Shown here: in pieces, positions 49,119-60,789 of the stretch
Layout: every line of letters begins with the position of its first letter
Numbering within the stretch: the stretch's first letter is position 1
Assembly (NCBI RefSeq): GCF_036711975.1
Contig: NC_091975.1
Span: 2,234,501-2,298,500 of the forward strand
DNA length: 64,000 bases
Reading direction: 5' to 3'
Origin: Onthophagus taurus
Lineage: Eukaryota; Arthropoda; Insecta; Coleoptera; Scarabaeidae
Program-made: the position numbers and the translations under genes
The notes under the pieces: generated by a model
What the model was told of the DNA's origin: nothing
Database searches by the model: none
Seen by the model: the letters and a program-made list of their open reading frames with translations, nothing else

Positions 49119-50220
49119 CACGTGCTGATGATGATTCAGGAAACAACCACACACACAGTTTCAATTTTATAATTAGAATTTCTTTGTTTCGCGATCGTAA
49201 ACGTCTACGTATTATGCAATCGAATGAGTTTTAGCGAGTTGGTAAAGGTATGATTATGCGATTTATATTTCTGATGTCGCGATGAAAATGACAAAATCAG
49301 CTTGAACTCGTCAAAAAATTCTCCACGACCGGTGTCGACGATTTACGTACACGTGTACAAGGACAACGTTGTAATTAAGAAATTGTTTATTCTATTTTAA
49401 AGCTTTGTAACGGAAAAAATTATTATTTTATGATTTTTTATTATTTTTTTGTGTTGGCAGAAATTTTAAAAGTTCTGGTTTTAATGTTTTTGTTTTTGCA
49501 AAAATTTTATGATATCAAATAGATTTGAGGAGTTAGTACAAAATCGTTAATGAAAATCCCAAAGATTTAATCCAGATTGGAATAAACCCATCACACTATT
49601 CCAGAAGAAAAAAGAGAATTTACACAAACCCTAATCTCGCGCATTAAAACATACACGTGTCCCCTCAAAGTCTCCTACAAAGACTCTCGGGGTGAACGCA
49701 CTTTAAACACACACTCTAAAACATCCTGGTTACAATTTTCGAAAATCGATTTCTCCTTTCTTCTTCTGCACCAAGTCCAAAAATCCAATTTCATAGTCAA
49801 CCCTTGTTTCTAAATCGATGTTATCATCCAAAATCGTTTTAAATTGAAATTTTCTATTCCACTGGCGCGCCATCCTCATCATTGAAACGACCAAAAAGCG
49901 ACGGGTATCGGGGTCCGAAAGGGCAGAGAGAGAGAAGAAACAGCAACCGCGACCACGAACGACGACGACGGCAACGACAACCGTTCGTTGTGAAGCACGT
50001 GATTGAAGTGAAACCGACGTTTCGAATACGGAGTTGGCCAGCAAAGGAAAGAGAGTTGGCCGTCGTTGGAAGTCACGTGATCAACGGGTCGTTCATCGGC
50101 CGAGGAGACACACTCTCCTCCTCGACCCGTCGCTTTTCCTGCCTTGCCAAGCCAGGACATACAATGCCCTGGTTTGTATAACCCGTATCTTTCCTTCTTT
50201 ATTCAACCTCTTGTAACAGC
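49119..50220. promoter_or_regulatory. GC-rich island with five CACGTG E-boxes
   Basis: CACGTG occurs at 49119, 49350, 49654, 49996 and 50074, the last in the palindrome TCACGTGA. The 49860-50200 part is the most GC-rich, CpG-containing segment in the region (GACGACGACGGCAACGAC, GGCCGAGGAGACAC). Several overlapping open frames on both strands here reflect the GC content. It may be another alternative promoter or an enhancer. Confidence 0.35.
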
Positions 50221-51115
50221 CGGCGACAAGATGGGGCATGGACCTGGTTATAAAGGTTGAAGACATCGTTCTGCATCAGAAATTTTTTTTTGAATCTTAT
50301 AAATGTACTTATAAAGATCCACACCAATTGCATAATAAACCATCAAAAAATCTCAAGTTGAAATACAAATATCCCCGAACGATTATTGATACATTTTCCA
50401 ATGATTGCTAAGCAAATATCGCCACGGTATCAACAGGTTTTCCTTTCGAAATTTTGACTAAATAATAACTAAGGAGTGGACTTAAAAGAAAAAAAAACGT
50501 TGGCACCATGATAGCGTGAGATTTATGTACCAATATTTTCAGTTAAAAATTGCGTTTACCCAATTCATTTTTATCGTTAAATATTTTTGTTTTCCTTCTC
50601 AATTTGGTAATTCACTTATTTTTCGTCCTATACAAATATTATTACACGAAATTTTGTTTTCCGAAAATTTCGTTCGTTGCATAACGCATTACTAGACGAT
50701 AATGTAAATTACTTAGTACTCTTTTTTTTTGTAATCGCATTGAACTTTCCTTATCCGCACTAAAAATAAAGTTTTAAAACCTTTAAAAAAACGTTTTTAT
50801 TTACTTTCACGTTTTATTTTGAGCTCCTTGTATATATTTTCTGGCAAACTCAATTTTCGTTTCGGGTGTCATAAACCTTTTATTCTTCAACAAATTCAAT
50901 TTTAGAAAACGTTGAGAGTTGATTAATTTAAATACATTTTTTATTATTCGGTGTTATTAAAACATTTTTTTCATTGATGTAAAGTGTGGTAAATTTTGAC
51001 TTAAGTTTAAGTTTATTTATGAAAAATCATTTATTTGTAAACTGCTTTTTGATATCTACACCAAGCTGGTTTGTTATATGATGGTTTGTTCCATTGTGGA
51101 TTATCTTTAGTATTA
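50221..51115 (+). other. Intron stretch without recognised features
   Basis: Uniformly AT-rich; no gene, repeat or transposon end was recognised. Confidence 0.4.
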
Positions 51116-51335
51116 TATCAACTGTAGCACCTCGGTCGCAAGCAACCTCGGCGTTTTGAATATATATCATGCTTTATTACAGTGTTGACCTAGTTTATGT
51201 CGATATCATGTCAACTTTACTGCCTCGCCGCAAGCGATCTCGGCTTTTTGAGTATATATGATACTTTATTGCAGTGTTAACCAGATTTCTATCGATATCA
51301 TATCAACTCTACTGCCTCGGCAACAAGCGACGTCG
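51116..51335 (+). repeat. About 92-bp tandem repeat, left half
   Basis: Three units carry CCTCGG/CCTCGC, CGCAAGC and CTCGGC at about 51130, 51223 and 51315, spaced 93 and 92 bp. The core GGTCGC-AA-GCGACC is palindromic and could form a hairpin. The array is interrupted by the Transib element and resumes at 53962. Confidence 0.8.
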
Positions 51336-53961
51336 CACAGTGGTCTAAATTCGAAAAAACCCGAACAAAAATATTTTAAGGCAGTTTGGGTTGAGATAAT
51401 TTTTTGAAACTTGGTATGTGGCTATAGGACTATATGCTAAAGACTTTGTGAACTTTTGGATCAAATATGTCAACCGGAAATACTAATTTACTTGAGGCCA
51501 CATTCTATTTTTTTCATATAATTTAGGTCCTTAGAATTGGATAAATACAAAATTTTATACAACGCTATTAAATCATGAAGGATAGCTAAATACAAAATTG
51601 TTTAAACTAAATTGGTTATATAGTTTACTTCGATGGAAGGTTTCTATAAATAAATCTTTAACTACAGAGTGTCTCACGTAACTGGTTCATTAGAACTTTC
51701 AATCTAAAATATTTTCAAGATGGCTGTCACCTCCGGTCTACCGGAAGTAGACCATACCTTCGTTATTTTAAATAGAATGCTATAGTTTTTATTACACCAT
51801 TTAATTGTACGTAAAAAAATAGGTTGACTTTGATAAAAGTTATTGGTACCTAGCGTTTTTCGTTTTCGAGTTATTTTGGTTCTAAACTTTTTTTGGTAAA
51901 TTTCACCATGCTCTTTAAAACTCCATATCTCAGCCAACGTTCATTCAAAAAAGGTCTAAATTGGTACGATTATTCTTCAGATGCTGTCAAATAGATTGTC
52001 ATTTGTTGTATCGGAGTATCTTATACAGGATGGTCAAAAATTGAATTATTGTTTCTCCATTTTCAATGACGAGAAAGTAGAAAATTTTAAATGGAACGCA
52101 CCATGCTTTTTTAGCCTATCAGAAAGGGAATTTAATTCTCTATAAATTATCTACGTTGCTTAACAATATGTGTTTCTTCTTGTTCTGTTTCAGACCATTC
52201 TTCGTCATCTTCATCTTCGTTGCATCCTGCCTCATATAGCTCTTGTTCTGATTCTTGTTCTTCGTCATATTCATCTTCTTCTTCGCGATCTTTTTCTTCT
52301 TCCTGGTCTTCTACATTGTCTATTATAAATAATCTTTTAGTCTCCATACTCATCTTTTTATGTTTTCTAGAAATGTGCTGTTGAAAATTACTTATAAATG
52401 GATGTGAGCTGAGTAGCAGTCTTTTAAATAGATCTTCATTCGTATCCAGTCTACTACATTTCCTTGTGTGGCTCTCTCTAAATTTTCGGATTTTTTTGTT
52501 ATTAGCTTCTTGCGCTTCTTCCGACAACTCTCGAATAGGTAGTAGAACTTCTTTAATTACTGCAGATCGAGACGTACTTTTCGGCAGTTTTGAAACAATT
52601 CAAATTCATTGCAATTAATATTGTACCCACTGTTTATTGCAGCCAAAACAACGCCAAATCGCTGTATTAGTTCCTCGTCAATTCCTTAAATGAAGTATAA
52701 AGTGATTAGTACATGCGTGCTTACCATAAAATTGTCATACCAATAATCTCTGATGATAATTTAGTAAAAGTACGTATGAACCAGACACATTCCAAGTTCT
52801 AATTTCTAATCTGTATGAAATGTGAAGCAAACACACAAAAAACCGAATGTATGCATGGAGAACAGACAAACCAAATTTAAAACCTTCTAGCTCTACCGTT
52901 CACCTGTGAAATTTTTGCTCTGCATAAATAACATTCCATTCCAGATGATTCTATCAAATTCCCATCAAAGAATTACAGACCTACAACATGTATTAATAAT
53001 TCAAATAAAGTTTTAAGAAAACGAAGACTTTATACCTTGCCATCCACCATCGTGAAATAAAGAGAAAAGTTAACACTTACACATTTTGAGATATATGGCT
53101 GAAGGAACTTATTTGGTTTGAAATATATATCTTTCTTCGGTTCTTATAAGAGCGGCATTTTCATGCACCCATTGTAATCTAATCGGTCTACAAAACCGTA
53201 TAGATGATGATCATGATGGTGTGGGGTTCTTCCACAATACAATATTATTATCATTGTCTTCCAATCATAATGAGACTAGGAAGACATAAATAGCAACTTC
53301 CGGTTGTTAGATATGCCTGAAACTTTAAGTCTGATATTCTATTATTGTTATGCGAGTTTACACCAAATATACGAGATTTATCTTTTAAGAAAAAGAATAT
53401 AAGCATTTTATATGAAAACGGTCCAATAACACACTCAGTCACTGATCATCTTTGATCGCTAATATCTTGGTAAGGAGCAAGTTAAAGCAAGATGTGGTTA
53501 TCATGTTATATAGAGAACATCTCAAAGAATAAGAATATTCTAGCGACAAAAGTTCTTCTTGCGTCTTCTGCGAGATATATATGTTAAAACATTTGGATGT
53601 AACTTCAAGTAGGTGTTAATTAGCTTTAAAAGAAGTGCTTATTACGTATTTGCAAAAATATTTTAAAAATTAGAAAAGTGCCAAATGAAGACCTTTCTAT
53701 ACTGTCCAAGATAGCAACAACGCATTGTCTTGAAAAAGTGGAACACAATATATTTTCTTCATCTAAAGTTATAGCATTTTATGATATTTAATACACAAGA
53801 ATTGTAGTACTGTTTTATTGCGTACAGTTAGCACTAGAAAGTACATAAGACTTTATTCCATTCACCTCTCAGTCTATTAAGACCTAAAGTACATGTAACA
53901 TGTAAAAAAAATTTCGAAAATTTGATTTTCGTTCACATTTTACCGCTTGTGGACCACTGTG
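51336..53961 (-). mobile_element. Transib DNA transposon, 2,626 bp, with RSS-like ends
   Basis: Both termini begin CACAGTGGTC (inverted at the right end), and a 5-bp CGTCG duplication flanks the element (51331-51335 and 53962-53966). GC-rich 5-bp duplications and RSS-like ends define the Transib superfamily, relatives of RAG1. Counting from each end, bases 30-38 read ACAAAAATA on the left and ACGAAAATC on the right, each 7 of 9 to the RSS nonamer ACAAAAACC, after a 22-nt spacer. The element carries a broken RAG1/Transib-like frame on the minus strand. The pre-insertion site can be rebuilt inside the 92-bp repeat. It is shorter than a full Transib (about 3 kb or more) and no intact transposase is seen, so it is non-autonomous. 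Confidence 0.85.
52147..52685 (-). pseudogene. C-terminal Transib/RAG1-like transposase remnant
   Basis: The minus-strand frame 52599-52147 contains LSEEAQEANNKKIRKFRESH followed by TRKCSR, a TNED-type helix and LLLSSHPF. This parallels the RAG1 C-terminal segment around its third catalytic acid (ASEGNESGNKLFRRFRK in vertebrates). The acid equivalent to RAG1 E962 appears kept in SEE. Upstream, a second block (GIDEELIQRFGVVLAAINSG, 52685 to about 52580) is in another frame, so at least one frameshift separates them. A possible 40-nt intron with TACTAAT branch site lies at about 52686-52727. The tail is strongly acidic. The two earlier catalytic Asp regions were not located. Confidence 0.65.
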
Positions 53962-54225
53962 CGTCGGTTTTTTGAGTATAATATTATATTACAGTGTTAA
54001 CTAGCATTGTATGGAGTGAGCATATTTATCAGTACTATTTCTGACCTTCCCCAACATTTTTCATAGTCAACCCTGTCTGACTTAAACAAAGTCATCTCTC
54101 ACCTCACTTAAAAAATATATAATATTTAAAATTTCTCAACATATAAAATTAAGAAATTTCTTGAAAATTGTTTATATTTATATGGTATCGATTCCAGCAC
54201 CTTGGCTCCAAGCAACGTGATTAAA
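53962..54225 (+). repeat. 92-bp tandem repeat, right half, decaying
   Basis: Directly after the Transib, GGTTTTTTGAGTATAATATT and ACAGTGTTAAC continue the repeat unit broken at 51335. A decayed core, CACCTTGGCTCCAAGCAACG, is at about 54198. Confidence 0.65.
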
Positions 54226-57200
54226 CGTTCAGAAATAGTATTTAGAGATTTTGTAATAGGAGATGTTTTATAGTTATGGCTACCAGGTCTTGAGATAAAC
54301 TATTAGGATTCTAGCCAAAAAATAATTAGATAAATTATTCAAACATTTCAAAACGTTATAAATGAAAATTTAATCTTTTTTATTTAAATTTTAATAATTT
54401 AATTTTTTAAATCCATTATAAAAACCTTGTCTGTAAAAATCGAAATATATAGATAAAACCCGCACGTGTCCCGTAAAATCTTGCACAATGTATATATCAA
54501 AGCTATATTTATCCACTCACTCACTATGTACAAACGATATGGATGGGACGGTTTTAAAATAGAGGAAGAGGGTAAATTTTATCGAGAACGCGGCGTGTGT
54601 ATTTCAAGTTGACGCGATTGAAAAACGATCAAACGGAACAAATCCATCTTTTTTAACGATCATAGAAGAAGTTGAAAGTTTTTCATTGCATCATCTGCGA
54701 TTTATTGTTTAAAATGTTTAAAATACATCGTTGTCCTTCGTTCTTGAGGAGTACTTTAAACAAGCAAATAAATCAAATGAATTGTTTTCTTTCTAAACAA
54801 TTTCCGAAACAATTATTTTAGTTTCTTTTTGTAATTATTATCCGTGCTTGGTGAAAAAGTTATAATACTAAATTGAGTAAATAAATGTGTTGCCATGAGA
54901 AAATTCTCGAGGTGTTACTGTGTGAGGATTTCATTTAAGGAGATTCCTTGTTATCTTTTTTTATTTTTAATTTCAAAGTCCAACTTAAGGATTAAGTGTT
55001 AATTTGAGTTATTAAGTTGTAAATAACTTGTTAAATGTTAAAAAATTATTATAACATTTTTCAGCTTATGTTATAAGAAGTATATCAACTCAAGAATTTA
55101 TAATATAAGTTGATATTACTTCAGACAATAGCAAAAGATGTCCTTGTAAAATGCATTCGACGCCTACAAAGCGTTTCACAAGGCAAAATCGTGATGCAAC
55201 CGGTAATAGCCTAGTTTGAGAGGCAAAAAGGTTACGAAACGGGCTTTCTATTCAATTTTCTTTTCCTTATTATATTTATCTATTTCTCCATATATTTCCC
55301 TTCTCATAAAAATATTATCTAACTACAAAAATTTTTATTTCCTTTTACTCATTCCAATAAGTTTGAAATTCACAAATAAACCACATTTAAAGGATGTGGT
55401 TTTATAATCGATTATTAAATTTATTTATTTTTGTTATTTTTATTAAACAACGTTGTGTTACAATACACGAGGTGTTTCAAAATCTTATCAAAAATTGTTG
55501 AGGTCACGGTTTTCGAATCTCGTGATGTTATCGTTTGAATATTTCAACTTGTAATCTTAATAAAATTGAAAATTGTGGTAAAGGAAAAGTAATTAAGTAA
55601 GTAGGATTATTGTTATTTTGACGGATTCTATTTTTGCAATTAAGCGAAAAAGAATATAAAAGGTGAACTTACTTGAAAGTGCTTAGACAATGTCTGGAAT
55701 ACTTTTTTTAATGTGAATTAAAAATATGCTTTCGTTAACTAAAAATTTTATTAAATTATTATAAATTTTTCACATGTAGTTCTTATGATATAAATTTGAA
55801 AAATCACTTTTACTTCTTGAGATATAAATTTTTGAACTCAATTTTGGTAATTTTTTAAGTTGTATTCATTTTCTAATGGTTTTCTTTCTTTGACACAAAA
55901 TAATCTTTTGAGGTTGAGGGCCGCAGACTCCGTAAAGTCTACAGTTTCTGCGATTCGAATTGGAATAGTCCAACGTATATTTAGATCGTGTTCAAAAATA
56001 ACCTCTAGTCTAAAATCGACCGTTGCAATATTATATTTAAACGCGATCCGTATCGGATTTAGTTCTGCACGAGGATGTTAAGACGGAGGTGCACTGACCT
56101 CCAACTTCTCATTTTATTTTCCTTTTTTTCTTCTTCATTTCACAAGATATCGTCGAATCTTATTTTGTTCTTTTTCTTAATTAAACAAATATTATAGTAA
56201 ACAATTCCGAGAATTACTGATAATAAACGAGACTCGCACTCTTCAAACAAAACCAACTTTTAACTTTTTTTTCAACCGTCAAAACATCGTCTAAGACCTA
56301 ATTTTAGGAATCTATAAAAAAACGATTGTATCTTCTGATTTTCCTTAAGTTTTTTTTTGATACTTTCTATAAGTTAGTCAGTTCTATTTCAAGAAGAACT
56401 TGATTAACCACGAAATATAAACTTTACGTAGGTGGGATGCGCGTTAAACACCGTAATAAATTACACAATCTTACAAAAAATAAGTTTTAAATTTTTAATT
56501 TTTAGTTTCCCTTAGAAACAGGAGTGTTTGTTCGTTTCATATCGCACAAATGTTTTAAAAGCGAAATAATCGCCTTGAAATGTTGAGCAAACAATCAGGA
56601 TTTGAATGGCAAGTAAGAATTGACGTCGTTCAACATTGTTATTGAATCGCTTTAAAAACAATCTTAACTAATATTAAATGCAAATAATTAAAAAAGATTT
56701 TTTTTAAGAACTTAATAACGCTAAGGATTGATTTAGGTTTCGGTCCAAGGTCGGTTTACGGTTTCCCCGCCGCAAAATTTACCTACGTAGGTACATACAA
56801 AGGCCAAACACTTCGTCTCTGGAATATATCAGGAAAATTGTGGGGAAAAACTGTGTAAACGCGCCATCATAACTGTTTTCGTTTTAAAACCTTCAAACGC
56901 CTCTCCTAATACACTCTCAAGTCTAAATCATCTTTAAAAACCAAACTCTTTTTATCCACCACCAACGTTTGTTTATCAAAATCGGATGTTTTGGTCATCA
57001 CAAAAACATTTGAAAATATTTACAATCTAAATAAATTCAAAAAGGAAATTAAATTTAAATTTAATTATTTTTTTTGTTATCATTTTTTTCTCTGTTAAAT
57101 CTTATCTTTAAAAATGTTACGATTCAATAATAATTAAATGATTAAATTCTTTAAGAAAATCAAATTTAATAAAATTAAAACTTTTTCTTCACATTCAGAC

Positions 57201-57248
57201 CGCGAACTTTCATTTTTTCGTCTCAATCATTTAACTGGAAGAAGAGAA
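54226..57248 (+). other. Intron stretch with a partial satellite B copy
   Basis: About 90 bp at 55770-55860 (ATCACTTTTACTTCTTGAGA) is a partial copy of the 181-bp satellite. Frames at 55216-55407 and 55860-56081 have no recognised homology. The segment 55905-56090 is GC-richer and may be an eroded mobile element. Confidence 0.4.
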
Positions 57249-57393
57249 ATGAACCACCGTCGTCCGTTATGGCCTGTTACTCTCAATTCTTGGTATATTG
57301 GCAATCCCAGTGCCATTGCGTACCATAACACGGCTTCAAAAAGCCGTTGGGCGTTACGTTTCAATAGAAAACCGAGCTCGGCTATATCACAAG
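57249..57393 (+). CDS. Candidate fourth first exon 1d of the membrane-protein gene
   Basis: ATG at 57249 opens 48 codons plus one base (MNHRRPLWPV at the start, basic overall) to a weak donor CAAG|GTTAAC. The phase is again 1 and fits the exon at 57969, 575 bp downstream. Composition is richer than the surroundings. The frame also extends upstream to an ATG at 57138. The poor donor makes this tentative. Confidence 0.3.
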
Positions 57394-57968
57394 GTTAACA
57401 ACTACTAAATCATTTTTTTATTTTTGCATTTGTTAATTTTAAAACAATACTTGAAGAAAGTTGGTTTACGTAACTTGCGAGATTCTTTTACTTTCGAAGA
57501 GCGTCGTCGTCTTAGGTTTCAGGAAACTTCGCTTCAACGACTTTCTTTTTCCTAAAACAATTTCAATCGCTAAAATGTTTAATATAAACTCTCAGTTATT
57601 TTTAGTTTTTGGTTTACAACAGTCTGCGACCTTTATAAAGAAGACTGGATGGTGCCAAAAGAAATTTGTTGTGTCCCCCAAGCTTTTCGAAAATTTTCGT
57701 TGCCAAATCGTTTATTTTCACGAGAAAATTGTCCAAACTATCATTTCGAAAGATTTTTCGTTTCTAAGTTTATTGTTTCGGTCTTTTAGTTTTTTTTTTC
57801 TTAGAACCGAAACGTGTGGCGATATTTATTCCTGATTTTATAACAATCTTGGCACGTTGACTCCCTTTTTCTGAGTTCTCCTTTGTTTGATATAAATTAC
57901 ACTAAAATTAGCCTCCAATATAAATTGTTTTTTTAATAAATTAATTATCTTTTAATTTTTAATTTCAG
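57394..57968 (+). other. Intron stretch before the transmembrane exon
   Basis: A 124-codon plus frame at 57461-57835 has no recognised homology. No gene is supported. The polypyrimidine tract and acceptor AATTTCAG end it. Confidence 0.4.
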
Positions 57969-58062
57969 ATGCACCAAATGAAAGTTTGTACATGATTGGA
58001 GGAGTTCTTATTGCCATGGTCCTTGTCGGTCTGATAATAATCCTTCTGGCGGTTACGATAAA
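57969..58062 (+). CDS. Transmembrane exon of the membrane-protein gene
   Basis: Acceptor TTAATTTCAG and donor ATAAA|GTGAGT bracket 94 nt, phase 1 in and phase 2 out. It encodes DAPNESLYMIGGVLIAMVLV and then a further hydrophobic run ending AVTI: one transmembrane helix of about 23 residues with a GG start. Joined to exons 1c, 2 and 3 the product is about 70 residues up to here, an acidic Ser-rich ectodomain or stem and a single helix. The layout is loosely reminiscent of the EVA1/FAM176 membrane segment (LYFVSGVxxGLxLTL), but this is weak. The downstream exon, with a K or N at the junction, was not found in the window. Confidence 0.6.
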
Positions 58063-58554
58063 GTGAGTAATAAAAACAAGTAATAACTGGGTTTCTAAGG
58101 ATTTTAAGGTCATCTTTTCAGTGTCACAGTCGCACAGTTTATTTTTACACTTCGTCATAACGAAAAATAAAAAACAATAATAACAATTAACGATCTTACG
58201 ATGAACATCGTTTCATTTCCGGGATATTTACAAAAACTCTGTACTTTTTAACTCGTAAAATTACATAATACACAATAAAAAATATTTATACTTGAGGGAA
58301 AAACCATTCGAAATCGCGGAATAAAAAAAAATCACGTCCATTAAACATTATTTTCGTTACGTTCGTTGTTACCACTTTGAAATGCACTTTTAAATAAAAG
58401 GATTGTTTCGTTGGCTTTTTCCACGGTTTCGAAAACAAACTTGGCACTAAAATGAATACTTTCTATTGAGAATTAAAGAAAATTGTAGTCAATTTGTATG
58501 CTATTTATGTTGTCAAAGTTTTAAGATTTCCTCGACAATCTTTAATTTTAATGT

Positions 58555-59015
58555 TGTGAGTTAAGAATCAAGTTATGATTTAAAATAAAGCTTAAAGTAT
58601 CTACTTTTCTATTGTGTATAATGAACTATTAGATTAGAAAGAAGGTTTAGGAAAAACTTTTTTTTTAAATGTCCATATTTAACTGTTCAATAATGCAAAA
58701 TATTTAAATACTCATCTTGACCTTAATAATAGGAGTTATGAAACAAGTTTTGGTTTAAATTAAGCCTTAAATCCTCTATTTTTAGGTTACCTATAACAAA
58801 CTTTTAAATTACCAAAAAGTTCTGAGAAAAAAATTTTTATGTAAATGTCCATATTTAACTATAACAAATTGTAAATACCCACATTTAATTGTTAAAAAGT
58901 TGCAAGCATTTAGATAGGAGTTATGAATCAAGTTATGGTTTAATTAAAGCTTAAAGTCTCTATTTTCAACGTATCTTTAATGAATTATTTGAATAAAGAA
59001 ATGTTATGAATCAAG
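58555..59015 (+). repeat. Degenerate tandem repeat G, 166-184-bp spacing
   Basis: TTATGAATCAAGTTATGGTT-like phrases followed by AAAGCTTAAAGTCTCTATTT recur at about 58571, 58737 and 58921, each followed by AATGTCCATATTTAACT or a variant. The copies are strongly diverged. Confidence 0.65.
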
Positions 59016-60789
59016 TTCAGATGAGGTTAAGGTTCTAAAAATGATTGGGTTACATGGAGTTGATTACTTAGGTTGAATATGAAAAATCGATTTCGTATTC
59101 GTCTATTTTCGACATCATCCAAAGAAACACAATAATTGCTTGGGAACTGTTAGTTTCAAATTTCCCCAAAACATTTCTCGTCGTGCGTCAATAGCGATTT
59201 TAATTTTAGTGAACGTTTTCAAATACAACTCTCTTCGTAAAGGAAAATCCAAAAAAAAGATCTTTTACGCACATAGAAAATAATAAAAACCGTTCTCAAC
59301 AAACAAACCGTTTGAGCATAAAATTTTTACAAATGTAAATATCTAACTGTGAATCATTCGGTTTTTTACTAAGCGGAAAGAGTGAAAAGGAAAATCGTCG
59401 TCAATTACACCTTTACAAAAGCATGAGGATAACATCAACTCGATAATACTAAGATGATTCATTTGATTCTAAGGATTTATTAAAAAAATCGATTGAATCA
59501 AATTTTTTATCTATCGCGAAATTAGCTCAGCAACAAATACGTATATATATTTTTTTTCATGGTAAAATGTATTACTTAAGTTGTCTCGAGGTTGTTCAAA
59601 CGGTTTTATCTCGTATCTACATGAGAATGAATCGTGATTGTTTAGTTTATAGAGAAAAAAAAAATATATAATAAAATAATTTAAAAGTTGTCACGAAAAC
59701 GATTTAAAAAAGTTATTTATCGTTTTCCTTTTTTCTGCTTAACTCGTGTTATGGCGTATTGTTTCGTTCAAATAAATAAAAATTAAGTGTGAAGTTGTGA
59801 CGCAATTTTGTGTCTTCATAAAAACGACTTAATTAAAAATTAATTAAAAATACAGAAAAAATCTTCAATAATTCATTTTTTTATCAAGATTTTTTGAATA
59901 ATTATTTGGATCTTATCGAATTTAGAATGTTGAAATTATTTTATCTTTTAGAATATAGTTTTATTATTATTAAATTGAAAGATAACTTTCTAAAACAATG
60001 GGTACTTGAAAAATTCTGAAAGAAACGAAATTCTCATCTCTCCGCGATTATTTTTTAACCTCAACAAGTTAAAGTCGTTGAGTGAGTGACCTTCTAGTGA
60101 ATTCTCGTAAAAATGTTATCAGAAAATGATAAGCGTTTCATAACGCCGAGAAAAAAGAAAAATACCCATTAAACAAAAAAGAAAATATTTTAAAATAGAA
60201 GCAAATCTTCCTGGATTCTATTTTCTAACACTTATTGCAAGATTTTGAAATTTTTTTTGTTGGTTAAACCTAAAAATACCCAACGAGAAATCGGGAGCGA
60301 GCTCTTTCGTATAAAATAGGTCACATATGGTGTTTTAAACGGTGACGTTGTTTAATAACCCAGCTGCACTTTAAATTTCGGCAACGTTTACAAAGTATTG
60401 TGATTTTAGTGTCAAGGGAAATGTACCAAATCTTATTGAAACAAATTTAATAAAAATCCTAAAAAGAAATCTTTACCATAAAGCATAAATAATTTTTCGA
60501 AATGAATGCCAAAAAGAAATATCTCAAAACGTAGTTAAAATGATAATAATAACAAACAGTACGTCACAACGTGCGTTTTATACAAAAAAAAAAGAAAACA
60601 ACGCAAAGAGAAATACATAACATTAATTGTTACGCATTTCTACTCGGAAAACATAAAAACCCAAAAAAACAAGCGCGAAAATATTGTGGAATAAATATCT
60701 TATCTTAACAAAACATCGATTGAATTATGTAGAACTATTTATTATTATTTCAATCATTTTTGCATTAAATCAGCAAACACACCAAAAAT
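59016..60789 (+). other. AT-rich stretch without recognised features
   Basis: No exon, transposon end or repeat was recognised. Confidence 0.4.

Noticed and set aside
49730..50216. Four overlapping frames of 60-104 codons on both strands
   Set aside because: Caused by GC-rich, stop-poor sequence; no motif, and strands conflict. A 50-codon minus frame ending near 49730 remains the least unlikely.
55672..55692. 21-nt minus-strand micro-exon between ATTCCAG and GTAAGT
   Set aside because: Too short to judge; such CAG and GTAAGT pairs occur by chance in this sequence.
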